Below are positions 35,789-46,766 of a stretch of 64,000 nt of DNA, one piece after another. Both the position numbers and the translations under genes were made by a program. The notes beneath the pieces are model-generated. The model saw only the letters and a list, made by a program, of their open reading frames with translations, searched no databases and was not told the origin of the DNA. The stretch comes from Megascapheus bottae. Its lineage: Eukaryota; Chordata; Mammalia; Rodentia; Geomyidae. The stretch's first letter is position 1. Each line of letters opens with the position of its first letter. The stretch lies in contig JANJXV010000025.1 in NCBI GenBank assembly GCA_024803745.1, positions 22,145,110 through 22,209,109 on the forward strand. The letters run 5' to 3'.

Positions 35789-36237
35789 GGGAATGGGGAT
35801 GGTATAGGGGAGAGTGATGGAGGAGCTGAGGTTAATAAGGATACGTTGTAAACATGTAGAAGCTACAGTAAAATCCACCCCCCCCTTATAAAATACATGT
35901 GTTGCTATTTTTTTTTCACTTAGCTACTGAGAAGGCTGAGATCTGAGGATCACAGTTGGAAGCCAGCCCCAGTTCTTGAAACTTATTTCCAATGATCAAA
36001 AAAGGTGAAAGTGAAGGTTTGGCTCAAAGTTCAGGACTCTTCAGCTCAGATTCATGCCTGCTATCCTAGCTACTCAGGAGGCTGGGGATTAACTTCTAGA
36101 AAACTAGAAGTGGCACTATGGCTCAAAGTGGTAGAGTGGTAGGCTAGAGGGGGAAAAAGAAAACAAACCCTCAGGAACAGCACCCAAGCCCTGAGTTGAG
36201 CCTCTAGACTGAAAAAAGAAAAGCTAGCTCAGATGGG

Positions 36238-36428
36238 ACAGGGAGTTTGGCCTAGTGGTAGAGTGCTTGCCCAGCATATACAAACACGTTGGTTCGATTC
36301 CTCAGTACCACATACACAGAAAAATCCAGAAGTGGTGCTATGGCTCAAGTAGTAGAGCTCTAACCTTGAGAAAGTCCAAGGACAGTGCTCAGGCCCTGAG
36401 TTCAAGCCCCAGGACTAACAAAAGAAAA
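36238..36428 (+). mobile_element. IDL-Geo SINE
   Basis: Full-length, low divergence; preceded by degenerate B1-like + Geo copies from 35920. Confidence 0.8.
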
Positions 36429-36646
36429 GCTCAGAAATAGCACCCAGGTTCTGAGTTTGAGTTCTAGTACTAGCACAGGCACACAACACACATATGTAAA
36501 CTAAAGAGCTTCATTATAATATCCTAGGAAGGTAGCAGTGTTCCCTACTACAGTCTGGGCACTGGTACAGGCTGCTTCTGTCTGTTAGAGATAAGATAGG
36601 AAGGTGTGAATGGTTTCTTGGCAGCAAAATGATGAAATTGGAAAAA

Positions 36647-36648
<2 letters not shown>

Positions 36649-36702
<54 letters not shown>

Positions 36703-36970
36703 CTGAACTACTCTGCCATCTGAAATAACCCCCCAAGCTGGGTGCTACTGGTCCCACCTGGACTCAGGAGGTTGAGATCTGAGGTTCAAGGTTCAAAACC
36801 AGTGGAGCAGGAAAGTCTGTGAGACTCTTATGTCCAATTAATCAGCAAAATGCTGACAGTGGAACTGTGGCTCAAGTGTTAGAGCACTAGCCTTGAGTGG
36901 GAAAAGAAAAGGGGGGGGGAACATCCCTCAGATCCCTCAGACCCTTAGTTTAAGCCCCATGCCCAACAAA
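36649..36970 (+). mobile_element. (GT)n tract followed by B1-like + Geo SINE
   Basis: GT run 36649-36697, single-copy gap, SINE 36738-36970. Confidence 0.75.
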
Positions 36971-37237
36971 AATAAATAAGTAAAATACATCCTCCTGCCC
37001 CCTCCCCCAGCCATGAGAAGCCCTACAGCCACTCAGCACCCTCATCCGGTGCTCTAGAGAGTAAGCTGGTCATGCCCTGGAGAAACAGATCCACCACCAG
37101 CCAGTACTGGCCTGGGAGCTCAGCCAGAAAACACACAGAGGGTGGTGTGGGCAGGCCCCATGTGACTTCTCTCCCTGAGCCTCTCCCCAGGTGCCCTTGG
37201 GGACCTGCCACCAGGTGACACTGGGCCTAGACTTTAC

Positions 37238-37375
37238 CGTTTCCTGTGGCTTCAGGTTCAGCTGTACAGAGCCCGCCGCGCTGTTCATCCTCTGTACCTG
37301 GGCGCTGGCTCCTCCGCGCTGTGGCTGCTGCTGCACGACTGTGATAACATCGCAGGCTGTGTATAAATGAGCCAT
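37238..37375 (-). other. TLCD3B: TLCD3B distal 5'UTR exon (upstream boundary unresolved)
   Basis: A GC-rich single-copy block on the minus strand ends in a donor ACG|GTAAAGT before 37238. Spliced to the alternative first coding exon, it forms its 5' leader. Two upstream ATGs (37375 and 37288) share a frame that runs through the junction, overlaps the main ATG out of frame and stops at a TAG inside that exon. An internal CAG|GTACAG donor before 37298 is an alternative. The transcription start is unknown. Confidence 0.5.
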
Positions 37376-37566
37376 GAGCAGCTAGCAGCGCCTGCTCCCC
37401 ACCTGATACCCACACAAGGGTCCGATTCCCCCCCCGCAACACCTGTGTCCTGCCGAGAGTCCTGGCCAGGCTGCCAAGGCATTTATTATTTAGGACTTTT
37501 GTTTGCATCCCTGGTGAGGAACAGTTCCAAACTGTTCTGGTTCTGAAGACCAAATAAAGGTGAGGG

Positions 37567-38010
37567 CAGAGCTGGGAAGGTGGCTTAGTGGTAGAATGAT
37601 TGCCTAGCATACATGAAGCCCTGGGTTCCATTCCTCAGTACCACATACACAGAAAAAGCCAGAAGTGGTGCTGTGGCTCAAGGGGTAAAGTGCTAACCTT
37701 AAGCACAGAGAGGTTCAAGGACAGTACTCAAGCCCTGAGCTCAAGCCCCAGGACTGACAAAATTAAATTAAAGCCAGGTACCAGTGACTCACGCCTGTAA
37801 TCCTAGTTACTTCAAGAGACTGAGATCTGAGGATCACAGTTCAAAGTCAGCCTCGCACAAAAGTCTGTGAAACTCTTATCTCCAATTAAACACCAGAAAA
37901 CCAGAAGCGGTACTGTGGCTCCAGTGGTAGATGGTTGGCCTTGAGCTGAAGAGCTCAGGCACAGTGCCTAGGCCCAGTGTTCAAGCACCACCACCACCAA
38001 TAAATACATT
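37567..38010 (+). mobile_element. IDL-Geo then B1-like + Geo SINE, head to tail
   Basis: 37567-37765 and 37771-38010, almost abutting. Confidence 0.8.
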
Positions 38011-38250
38011 AATTAGTTAATTAATTAAAATAAAGGTGAGGGCTGCAACAGGTAAGATGAGGGAAAACAGTCAGAGGCTTGGCCCTTTTTTTCCCCATGG
38101 TTTGCTTAGGTGATTTTGACCAAGTTTCAGAACTTCTATCAGAAAAGTTGCATTGTTTTAGCCTGAATTTTGGTGCTGCCACTCACTAGCCAGAAATCGT
38201 GTTCAACTCCTCTGAGCCTCTAGCTGCTTATCTATGGGACAATAGAAGGA

Positions 38251-38470
38251 GTGTGTGAGTGAGTGTGTGTGTGTGTGTGTGTGACAGTGCCGAGAATTCA
38301 GGGCCCCTAGATGCTGTCCTTTAGCTTCTTTTTTTTTTTTTTTTTTACTCAAGTCTAGTGCTGTACCACTTGACCCAAACTTTGGTGTGGTTTCATTGTA
38401 GATAAGAATCTCATGGACTTTGCTGGCTTCAAACTGCAATCCTCAGATCTCAGCCTCCTCAGGAGCCAGC
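38251..38470 (-). mobile_element. (GT)n tract plus antisense B1-like + Geo SINE
   Basis: GT run 38251-38283 joins the SINE 3' end. An older 7SL-type antisense element follows at 38575-38745. Confidence 0.7.
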
Positions 38471-39168
38471 ATGGCCAGGCCAGAACTTTACAAAGGGCTT
38501 GGTGACTCAGGAGCTCAATGTAAAGCACAGTTCCGATAGTAATGTTCACTTTGAGATTCACGAATGGTTGTTTTTCTACTTGTTTTTGTGGGGCCTCGTG
38601 TGTGCTAGGGAAGTACTCTACCACCGATCCACTCCCCCTCCCATATAGATACTCTTAGCCAGTGCCTCACTATGTAGCCCAGGTTGGCCTCATCCTTAGC
38701 CTCTAAGTGCTGGGATCACAGGCCTGGAGTACCAGGCCCCAGAGCACCTTTTTTTGTTTCCTCTATGATAATCTACAGACAGGCCTTTTATTTTTCATAA
38801 GAAAGCTGATAAGTGGTAGAGTGCTAGCCTTAAGCACAAAGAGGCTCAGGGACAGCACCCAGGCCCTGAGTTTAAGCCTCACAACCACCCCCCACCCCCC
38901 AAAAAACCCAATAAGAAAGCTGGTAAACCTTCTTTTAATCTCTAGGCTACAATATTGGCTGACAGCCTTTAGAGGGGCTGTAGATATTAGACCAAAATCA
39001 CAACTGCCCAATTCCTTTCTCACACTCAAGCCCCAACCCAGTTTTCTTTCATCTCTCCCTCCTCCTTCTCCTCTTATCCTTCTTCTCTGCATCCCTGAAC
39101 CCTCTTAAGTCTCTCATCCCTCACCTGCTCACAATCCAGAGTGACTATTCCTTTTCTCCCCACCCCAG

Positions 39169-39285
39169 GGGAAGTGCAAAAATGTCCTACACCAGCTGAC
39201 ATCTCCAGTTGAGATCCTCCAGGAGAGGAAGGCCTTGTGGTTCTCAGCTCCTGGGAAGTCAGAGAATGCCAGCCTCCTACAGACG
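39169..39285 (+). other. Exon-like open segment of unknown gene
   Basis: A 200-base pyrimidine-rich tract leads into CCCCAG, then 39 uninterrupted codons in one frame (starting GKCKNVLHQL, ending ENASLLQT) to a GTAGGA donor. The length is 117 nt, phase 0 to 0. It has no methionine, so an upstream exon would be needed. I do not recognise the peptide. Confidence 0.3.
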
Positions 39286-39832
39286 GTAGGATGTGGGCAG
39301 AAGTAGGGCCTTGGCAAAGTGGGATGCATACATCACCCATCCTATTGCCTTCCTGGCAGTAAGCAGGCCTGTATACTACCGGAGCCAATAGTAGGAACAG
39401 AACACCATCAGCAGTCTGACCACTGCAGACTGAGGATGTGTTGGGGCCTTTTGCCAAGATGATGGTTCTCTGTTGTCAGGGCTGAAGGGAGAAGGGAGGA
39501 TGTATTCCCAGAAGCCTTTTCTGGGACGGTGACGGGAATAGCCTCATTCTTAAGACACTCAGAAAAGGCTAGCTGAGTACAGTGGTTTGTACCTTTAATC
39601 TCAGCTACCCTGGAAGCAGAGGTTTGGGAAGCTTGAGGCTAGTTTTGGCAAAGAAAAAAAAGTTAAGAGAGTTCACTTTGACTAACAAGTCAGGTACACA
39701 TACAAGATGCCTGTCATCCTAACTGCTTGGGAAGCTTGGAGGTAGGATCCATGGTTTCAGGCTGGCTCTGGACAAGAATGTGGGAACTTTACCTGAAAAA
39801 TAACCTGAACAAAAAGCTCTGGGGGCCAGGTG

Positions 39833-40030
39833 AGGTGGCTTCCACCTGTAATTCTAGCTATTCAGGAGGCTGAGATCTGAGGATCAAGGTTCAAAGCCAG
39901 CCCCCTGGCACTAAAGAACTTGAGACTCTTATCTTCAATTAAGCTCTAGAAAACAGGAAGTGGGGCTTGGCTTGAGGGTAGGGTGGTAGTTGCAAGCTGA
40001 AGAGCTCAGGAACAGCTGACACCCCCCCCC
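39833..40030 (+). mobile_element. B1-like + Geo SINE
   Basis: Follows two degenerate 7SL-like heads (39570-39790); a tRNA-like monomer follows at 40050-40125. Confidence 0.7.
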
Positions 40031-40530
40031 CCCAAGCCCTGGGGATGAAATTGCTCAAGTGACAGAACACTTGCCCTTGCAAGAAGGTTCTGAGTTCAAA
40101 TTCTAGCACCACACTCACAAAGACAGGCCCAAGGAGACAATCTGTCTCTGGTTTTGAATCAACAGTGGTGACATTTGGGGAGAGCTAGACTCCTGTTTTT
40201 TTTTTTTGTTTTTTTTTTTTCTTTTTTTCCCCATGGTTTGAAAATCCCCTCTGAGAAGCCAGGGACAACTAAAGGAATGGCTGGGACCTCTTGGTGTGAT
40301 GTAAGTGGAAGATAAGATTCAGAATCCTGGGAAATCAGGCTCTGGAAACTTCTGTGGGAATCTTGTATCATGTAAAAACTCCAGGACAGCAGCTCAAAGC
40401 CAGGTACAGTAAGAGAACACAAGGACGGGCCTCCCAGCACTGTGCTGAGGGGGAGCAGCCAGGAGCCTGGGTGCCCTGAGAGCCAAGGGGTAGATGGCTA
40501 CCTTCTGAGACTCTGAATCTGTTCCCCTAG

Positions 40531-40602
40531 GGTCCGGATGGCTACACAGAGCTGTGTAAGTGGGAGCCAGAGGCTGATGTGGAGAGCACACAGGCCTTAT
40601 GA
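40531..40602 (+). other. Exon-like open segment with stop, possible partner of 39169-39285
   Basis: Acceptor GTTCCCCTAG, then 23 codons starting GPDGYTELCKWEPEAD and a TGA at 40600-40602. It is in phase with the donor at 39285, and together they would encode 62 residues. No AATAAA follows closely. A further exon-like open segment lies at 40994-41056 (acceptor TTTCAG, donor GTGAGT). Unrecognised. Confidence 0.28.
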
Positions 40603-40626
40603 TAAGGCTAAAGAGTAGCACCTTGT

Positions 40627-40785
40627 GGCCAGGAGAATGACCTAGTGGCAGAGTACTTGCCTAGCATGCACAGAGCCCTGGGTTGGATTCCTGGGTACCA
40701 CATATAGAGAAAAAGGAAGTGATGCTGTGGATCAAGTGGTAGAGCACTAGCCTTGAGAAAGCTTAAGGACCAATCCAGCAAAAGG
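40627..40785 (+). mobile_element. IDL-Geo SINE, 3' truncated
   Basis: Left monomer TGACCTAGTGGCAGAGTAC; right monomer ends early. Confidence 0.7.
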
Positions 40786-41539
40786 ACAGCAGCAAAAGCC
40801 ACAGGGACAGAATGAGCACAGACTGGAATGATGATGGAGTTTATCAGGGGAGGGAGGGGGATTGTGACAGTCCTCTGCCCTGACTTACAGACTTTCAGTT
40901 GGTCTTGTTGCTAGGTGCAGTCTTGAAGAACTGATTGGTCCCTAGATCTTTGTTTTATGAACATATTTTCTGCCCTCTCTCCTTCTGTTTCAGAAACTGG
41001 ATGGCAGAAATTTTGCCTTCAACTGTGATCTTCCTAGACCTGTAGCACGGTGTACAGTGAGTGAACAGATGGAAAGTAAATGGGGCAGTGAACCTGGGCT
41101 TTATCCTGGAGTCAGCAGGAAGTCTTTTTGGGGGGAGTGGGAGGTGGGATTAAAGTAGAAAAGGAGTAAGAAGCCAGCCTGGACAGGAAAGCCCTGAGAC
41201 TTATCTCCAGTGAACCACCAGGAAGCAGGAAGTGGAGCTGCGGCTCAAGTGGTAGAGCTGCTCACCTGAAGAGCTCAGGGGCAGCGTCCAGGCCTTGAGT
41301 TCAAGGCCCACGACCGAACCAAAAAGAAAAAAAAAAAAAAAGGAACAAGATCTGCGTGCTGAGTGGCGGAAATCACCGTGATGGAGAAGACTGGGGATGA
41401 GGAGGAGGATAAAGGTAAAAAAAAAAAAATGGGGAGTTGTGAGGTCAGGTTGAAAAAAAAAGGAAGGCTAATCCCATAGAATTAACGAATCCGCTTTGGT
41501 TTTCTCTTTATGCATGTTCATATATAACATCCCTGCGAA

Positions 41540-42207
41540 GTCGGCCGTCCGTCCTTCCGCAGGCTCAGTACTTGGTAGCTCGGGGCTCCGTCCTCTCTCC
41601 GCGGACCCCGCGCCCCCCCACCCCGGCCCGCCATGGCCCCCCCTGCCCGTCCCCAGGACCCGCGGTGCCTCCTCTGACATCCGGCACCTCAAGAGGATGG
41701 GGAATCTAGGCCCGGGATGGCGAGCACTCGCTAATTCCGGCCCAGTGGGTGGCGGGACAGCCCGGCGGACGGCGACTCGGATAGAACTCGCGGCCGCTCC
41801 CGGCGGGAAGAGCGGCTTGGGTCCCCGCGGCCGCCGTAGCGCGGCGCTCCGGTCGCCATGGCAACGGCGGGAAGCCGCGCCAGGCTGAGGGGCGGTGCCG
41901 GCGCGGCGGCCGATTGGACCCCGCGTGGCGCGCTAACCTGGGAACCGCCCGCCGCCCCGAGGGTGCGGACGACCGGCGGACGGGTGGTCGGCTCAAGTGT
42001 GGGGGCCTTGTGGGGTGCCAGGTGGGCTTCGGGGCGGCGGGGAACCCCCCGACCCCTGAGGTCCCGCCCACCCCGCGGCCCTCCCTGGGCCTCAGAGGAG
42101 GGAGGCGGGGAGTGGGCGCCCAGGCCTGTCGGTGGGCCCCGTCTCCGCCCCGAGCGCATCTCCTCCTCTCCCCTGCAGCTCCCGGATCGCAGGCGCTGCC
42201 CCGCCCC
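41540..42207 (+). promoter_or_regulatory. CpG-island promoter of the cysteine-rich gene
   Basis: Dense CpG block with GC-box-like runs. A pyrimidine tract and CCTGCAG acceptor at 42162-42177 come just before the coding ATG, so the first exon is probably untranslated and lies inside the island. Confidence 0.65.
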
Positions 42208-44513
42208 ATGGACGTGAGTCCCCCTCAGCCCTCCCCCCCTCCGGCCCTACGCGCTGGCCTCACTCTGCCTCGGGGGTTGACGGGGAGGAGGGGGTGATAA
42301 GAAGGGGAAGGGCGTCCAGCCCGGCTCCGAGACACGAGCTGGGCGGGAATGGACTTCCCAGGGGACAGCAAATCCCGGTCCTGATCAGGGGCTGAGTGAT
42401 GAGGGGGACCAAGGCATTGTGGGATTGTGTGTGTGTGTGACTGGGAGTTAGACAGACAGGGGCGGGGCTAGACTGGGTTCTTTTGTCACTGCGAGGAAGG
42501 AATTGTCCCTGAGTCACTGGGAGCCACTGAGGGATTGGAAGGGGGGAGGGAGAGAGGGAGGGATGCACAGGAAGTTGGTGTGGAAAAAAAAAAAAAGACA
42601 CCAGCGAGTTGGATGGAAATTTGGAGGACAGGCAATGTGGGCTGAGAGGGAAGTGAAAGCCGTGGTATGGGGGGAGGCAGGTACAAGAGCTCTTGTTTGG
42701 AGAATCCTTCTGGAAGGAAAAAAAATAAAAAGTTGAATTGTAAATCTTGGAAGGTTTTAGAATGGCCAAAATGAAGACGGTAGGGGGAAGCAGGTTTGGA
42801 GGATGAGACTTCCCCCCACCTCTGTGCCCTTCCTCTTAGTCCTGTGTTTCTGCAGCTTCTGCCACCTCCCTGTCACCCCCTTCCTCTCCTCTGCTTGTCC
42901 AGGTCTCCAGTTCGTGGAACCCAGCTCCGGCCTCTGTCAGCAGCCCTCCCTTGCTCCTCCCCATCCCTGCCATTGTCTTCATCGCGGTGGGCATCTATTT
43001 ACTGCTCCTGGGCCTGGTGCTGCTGACCAGGCGCTGCCTGCTGGTGAGGGGGCCTGGTGGGGAGTACAGCCTGGCTCTGGGGTACCAGAACTGATCAGTC
43101 TCTTCCCCTCACCTACAGACTTTTTGTCCCAAGACACCTCTACTGTTAATCATCACAATTATCTGATTGTCCCTCTCTCAAAAAAGCCAGTCTTTTTTTT
43201 TTTGCTGATCCTGGGGCTTGAATGGGCCTGGGTGTTGTCCCTGGGCTCCTTTTGCTCAAGGCTAGTGCTCTACCACTAGAACCACAGCACCACCTCAGGC
43301 TTTTTTTTTTTTTTCCTGTGATTAATTGGAGTCTCATGGACTTTCCTGCCCTGGCTGGCTGCAAACCACAATCCTCAGATCTCAGCTGCCTGAGTAGTCA
43401 GGCTCTCAGGCATAAGCCACTGGTGCCTGGCCTAGCCCAAATCCTGAGTGCTGTCATCTCATCTCCTAGGCTCAGGGTTGCTGTACTGACTGCAGCTTCA
43501 CCTGCAAGAAGCAAGGTACCTCTGAACCCCAAGATTGCTGCTGGACCTGTGCAGAAGCCTGTGACTTCCCTCTGCCCAGTCCAGGCCACTACCTGGATGC
43601 CTGCTGCCCCCAGCCCAGTGAAACTGTGAGTGCCATTCATACCCTGTTCCACAGAGCCCTGATCTGGGTATGACCTGTGCCTTCATTTTTTTTTTTTTCT
43701 CTTTCCAACCTTTTTATTACTGAGTGTTAACTCTGCACCAAGAACGGCTCCAGCGTCATGTGGAGTCAGCATAAACAACATCTGGCTTTTTTTTTTTTTT
43801 TTTTGCTGGTTAATTGAAGAGTCTCTCAGACTTTCCTGCCCTGGCTAGCTTCAAACAATAATCCTCAGCATTGGCTACAACTGAATATTGAGGGGAGACC
43901 CTGACTTATAGAAGATGGGCCCATTTCTGTATTTGTGGGTTTAAAAATGTTTGATGTGATCCACCATCTTCTAGACAATGATTATTTGGGCTCTCAGATT
44001 TAGACTGCAAAGCACTCTTGCTCGTAGAGTGATGACTACCCCAGGAGGGTAAGGGAGAGAGCAGATTAAGACCCAGCAAACTTATAACTTGGCCTGAAAA
44101 TCCCTGGCAGATGTTTTAAGTTTCCAAATAAATTGGGGTAAGGAGCTTTTCTGTCATAAATCTGCTTCTGGTTCCCTAGAGGTTGTCAGGAGAATGGCTC
44201 CAGGGGTCAGAGTTTATGGGACAAAGGGAAAAAAAAAACAAAAACAAAAACGGAGACCTAGGACCACATGCTGGTGGTTTAAGCCTGTAGTCCTAGCTAC
44301 TCTAGAGGCTAAGACCTGAGAATCACAGTTCAAAGCAAGCTGGAAAGTCTGTGAGACTCTTATCTCCAAGAAAATGGAAGTGGAAGTAGCACTCTGGCTC
44401 CAGGGAATAGAGTGCTAGCCCTGAGCAAAGACCCCTGCGTTCGAGAAGTCCCAAGACCAAAAAATAAATAAAAAATAGAGACCTTGGGTTATAAAAATTC
44501 TGGTTGGAGAATT

Positions 44514-44575
<62 letters not shown>

Positions 44576-46709
44576 TTCTCTCTCTCTCTGTCTCTCTGTC
44601 TCTCTGTCTCTCTCCAACATTGTCCTCTTGGCTGTCTGTTCACACAAAGGGAATTGTCTAGTTATTACCTCCTTAGGGGAAGGATGGACTGAGATGACTG
44701 TAGAGGGTTGAAGTGTTCCACCTGTTAATTCAGGAATTTTCCAATCTGTAGCCTTCGGGGTCTGGCCTTATCTAGTTTCTGCTAGAACCAGGAAGGAATC
44801 TGGAAGGGTTCTGGAATAGCCTGGAGTGGAGCTGTGATTCTGTCCTTGAGTTGTCTTTCCTCAAAGTACATTGAAGTCTCTGTGCTCTCCTCTCCTTAGA
44901 GTGACAATAACAACCACAAAGGTAACAAAGCTCTTGCCTGTTTGATAGTTGAGACAGTAAGGCTCACAGATACTTTGCTGACTTGCCAGGGGTCATGGAG
45001 CTGGGTCAGCCAGACCACAAACCCAGGCTTCTCATTGCTTTTGGGGGGGACAAGCCTGCCTGCTGTGCTGTTTTGTGGTGAGGATTGAATCCCTTCTCTC
45101 ATTTTCCTACCACTACCACATGTATATGGATGGAGTCATTGCTGACTGGCCTGGACTGTTAGGACTTGACTATAAGCCAGGTCCTATTGTCTCGTGAGGT
45201 CTCCCAGGCAGAGAGGCTATTACAGTAGAGAGGCTATTACAGCAGAGTGGGAGGTCTGCCTGCTTGTGATCAGAAGCAGATAAGACACTTCAAAATAAAC
45301 CCAGGGGTCTGAAGTGTGGCCTAGTGGCAGAGTGCTCCCCTAGCATTCACAAAACCCTGGGTTTGATGCCTCAGTACCACATACACACACAAAAGCCAGA
45401 GTGGTGCTATGGCTCAAGTGGTAGAGTGCTAGCCTTGAGAAAGCTCAAGGACAGTGCCCAGGCCCTGAGTTCAAGCTCCAGGACCGACCAAAATAGGCCC
45501 TTCACTTGGTAAGTCTGAGGCAGCAACATGATCCGATGCACTTGGGATAAGAACTGCTAAGGGGACTGGAACTATAATGATGAAGCTGTGTCTTTTTTTT
45601 TTTTTTTGCCAGTCCTGGGCTTGAGCTCAGGGCCTGAGCACTGTCCTTGGACTTTCTCAAGGCTAGAGCTCTACCACTTGAGCCTCAGCACCACTTCTGG
45701 CTTTTATCTATGTAGGTGGTACCGAGGAATCGAACCCGGGTCTTCATGCATGCTAGGCAAGCACTCTACCACTAGGCCAAACTCCTGGCCCTGTGTCTCT
45801 ATTTTTGTGTGTGCTAGACCATGACTTTGAACTCAGGGCCTGGGTGCTGTCTCTGAGCTTATATGCTTGAGGCTAGTGCTCTACCATCTGAGCCACAGCT
45901 CCACTCCTGGAATTTTGGTGAGATAAGAGTTTCTTGCACTTTCCTGCCTGGGCTGGTTTTGAACCACGGTCCTCAAATAGTCTCCCGAGTAGCTCTGATT
46001 ATACACATGAGCCACTGGTGCTGTCTGCAGTTCTCTTCCACTGAGTACTCTCTAGGTACCAGACATGGAGCTCAGTTCTCCACAAATTCCCTACAGTAAC
46101 TGCTTGAAGCAGGTGTTACATTTGTTTCAGAGGTGATGAAACTGAGCTCATGAATTAACCAAGCTGAGACTTAAACCCAGGTTTTCCTGGTTCTATGGCC
46201 TCAACTCTAACCAATAAAGATGGTGACTCCCCATCCCCCTTTCTTCCTTCCCTCCCTCTCATTCTCCTTTCTTTCTTTCCTCAGACTTATCTTTTATTGG
46301 AGTCTTTTTTAAACAACCAAGTATTGAAAACTTGACACAATGTTGTTAATTATCTGAAAGTTGCAACAATTATTTTTCTATGGGAAAACTTTCCAAGTGA
46401 AAAACTCATTCACAAGCTGAGAAGCATGTAAGGGTTAACAGGCTTGTGGAGATCTTGATTAATGTACTTAAACAGCAGATTCCTTCCAGAAGCCACTGTT
46501 GTGAGTCAGGAAATCCATTAGCCTGTTATTAATGACTGCATCTAAACCTTTCTGTGGACACAGCCAAGAGATGCTTTTAATATCCTTCTTTTCTGAGGTA
46601 AGGGCAACAGGGCCTCTTAGCCTCTAGCTCTGTACAGAGAATGATAGTGTAGGCCTCTAAAACCCACAGCATGGGCTCCCTAGAGATGCCCCCAAACCAC
46701 TCCCTCACA

Positions 46710-46766
<57 letters not shown>

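Larger units (their letters stand above)
37400..41540. other. TLCD3B - cysteine-rich gene spacer
   Basis: Mostly SINEs (37567-38010, 38284-38470, 38575-38745, 39570-40125, 40627-40785, 41172-41345). Single-copy islands at 38940-39540, 40200-40620 and 40790-41100 include the exon-like segments listed separately. A plus-strand TATAAA occurs at 37362-37367. Confidence 0.6.

Noticed and set aside
37011..37060. Possible plus-strand exon with HEKPY, after a CCCCCAG acceptor and before GTAAGC
   Set aside because: Resembles a zinc-finger linker only superficially; its phase does not fit the neighbouring candidate exons and no other finger residues are present.
37362..37367. Plus-strand TATAAA as promoter of an unknown rightward gene
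   Set aside because: No exon with an ATG and good donor was found just downstream, and the motif overlaps the TLCD3B distal exon. Kept only as a note.
41706..42209. 167-codon open frame antisense to the start of the cysteine-rich gene
   Set aside because: CpG-island artefact with overlapping open frames on both strands.
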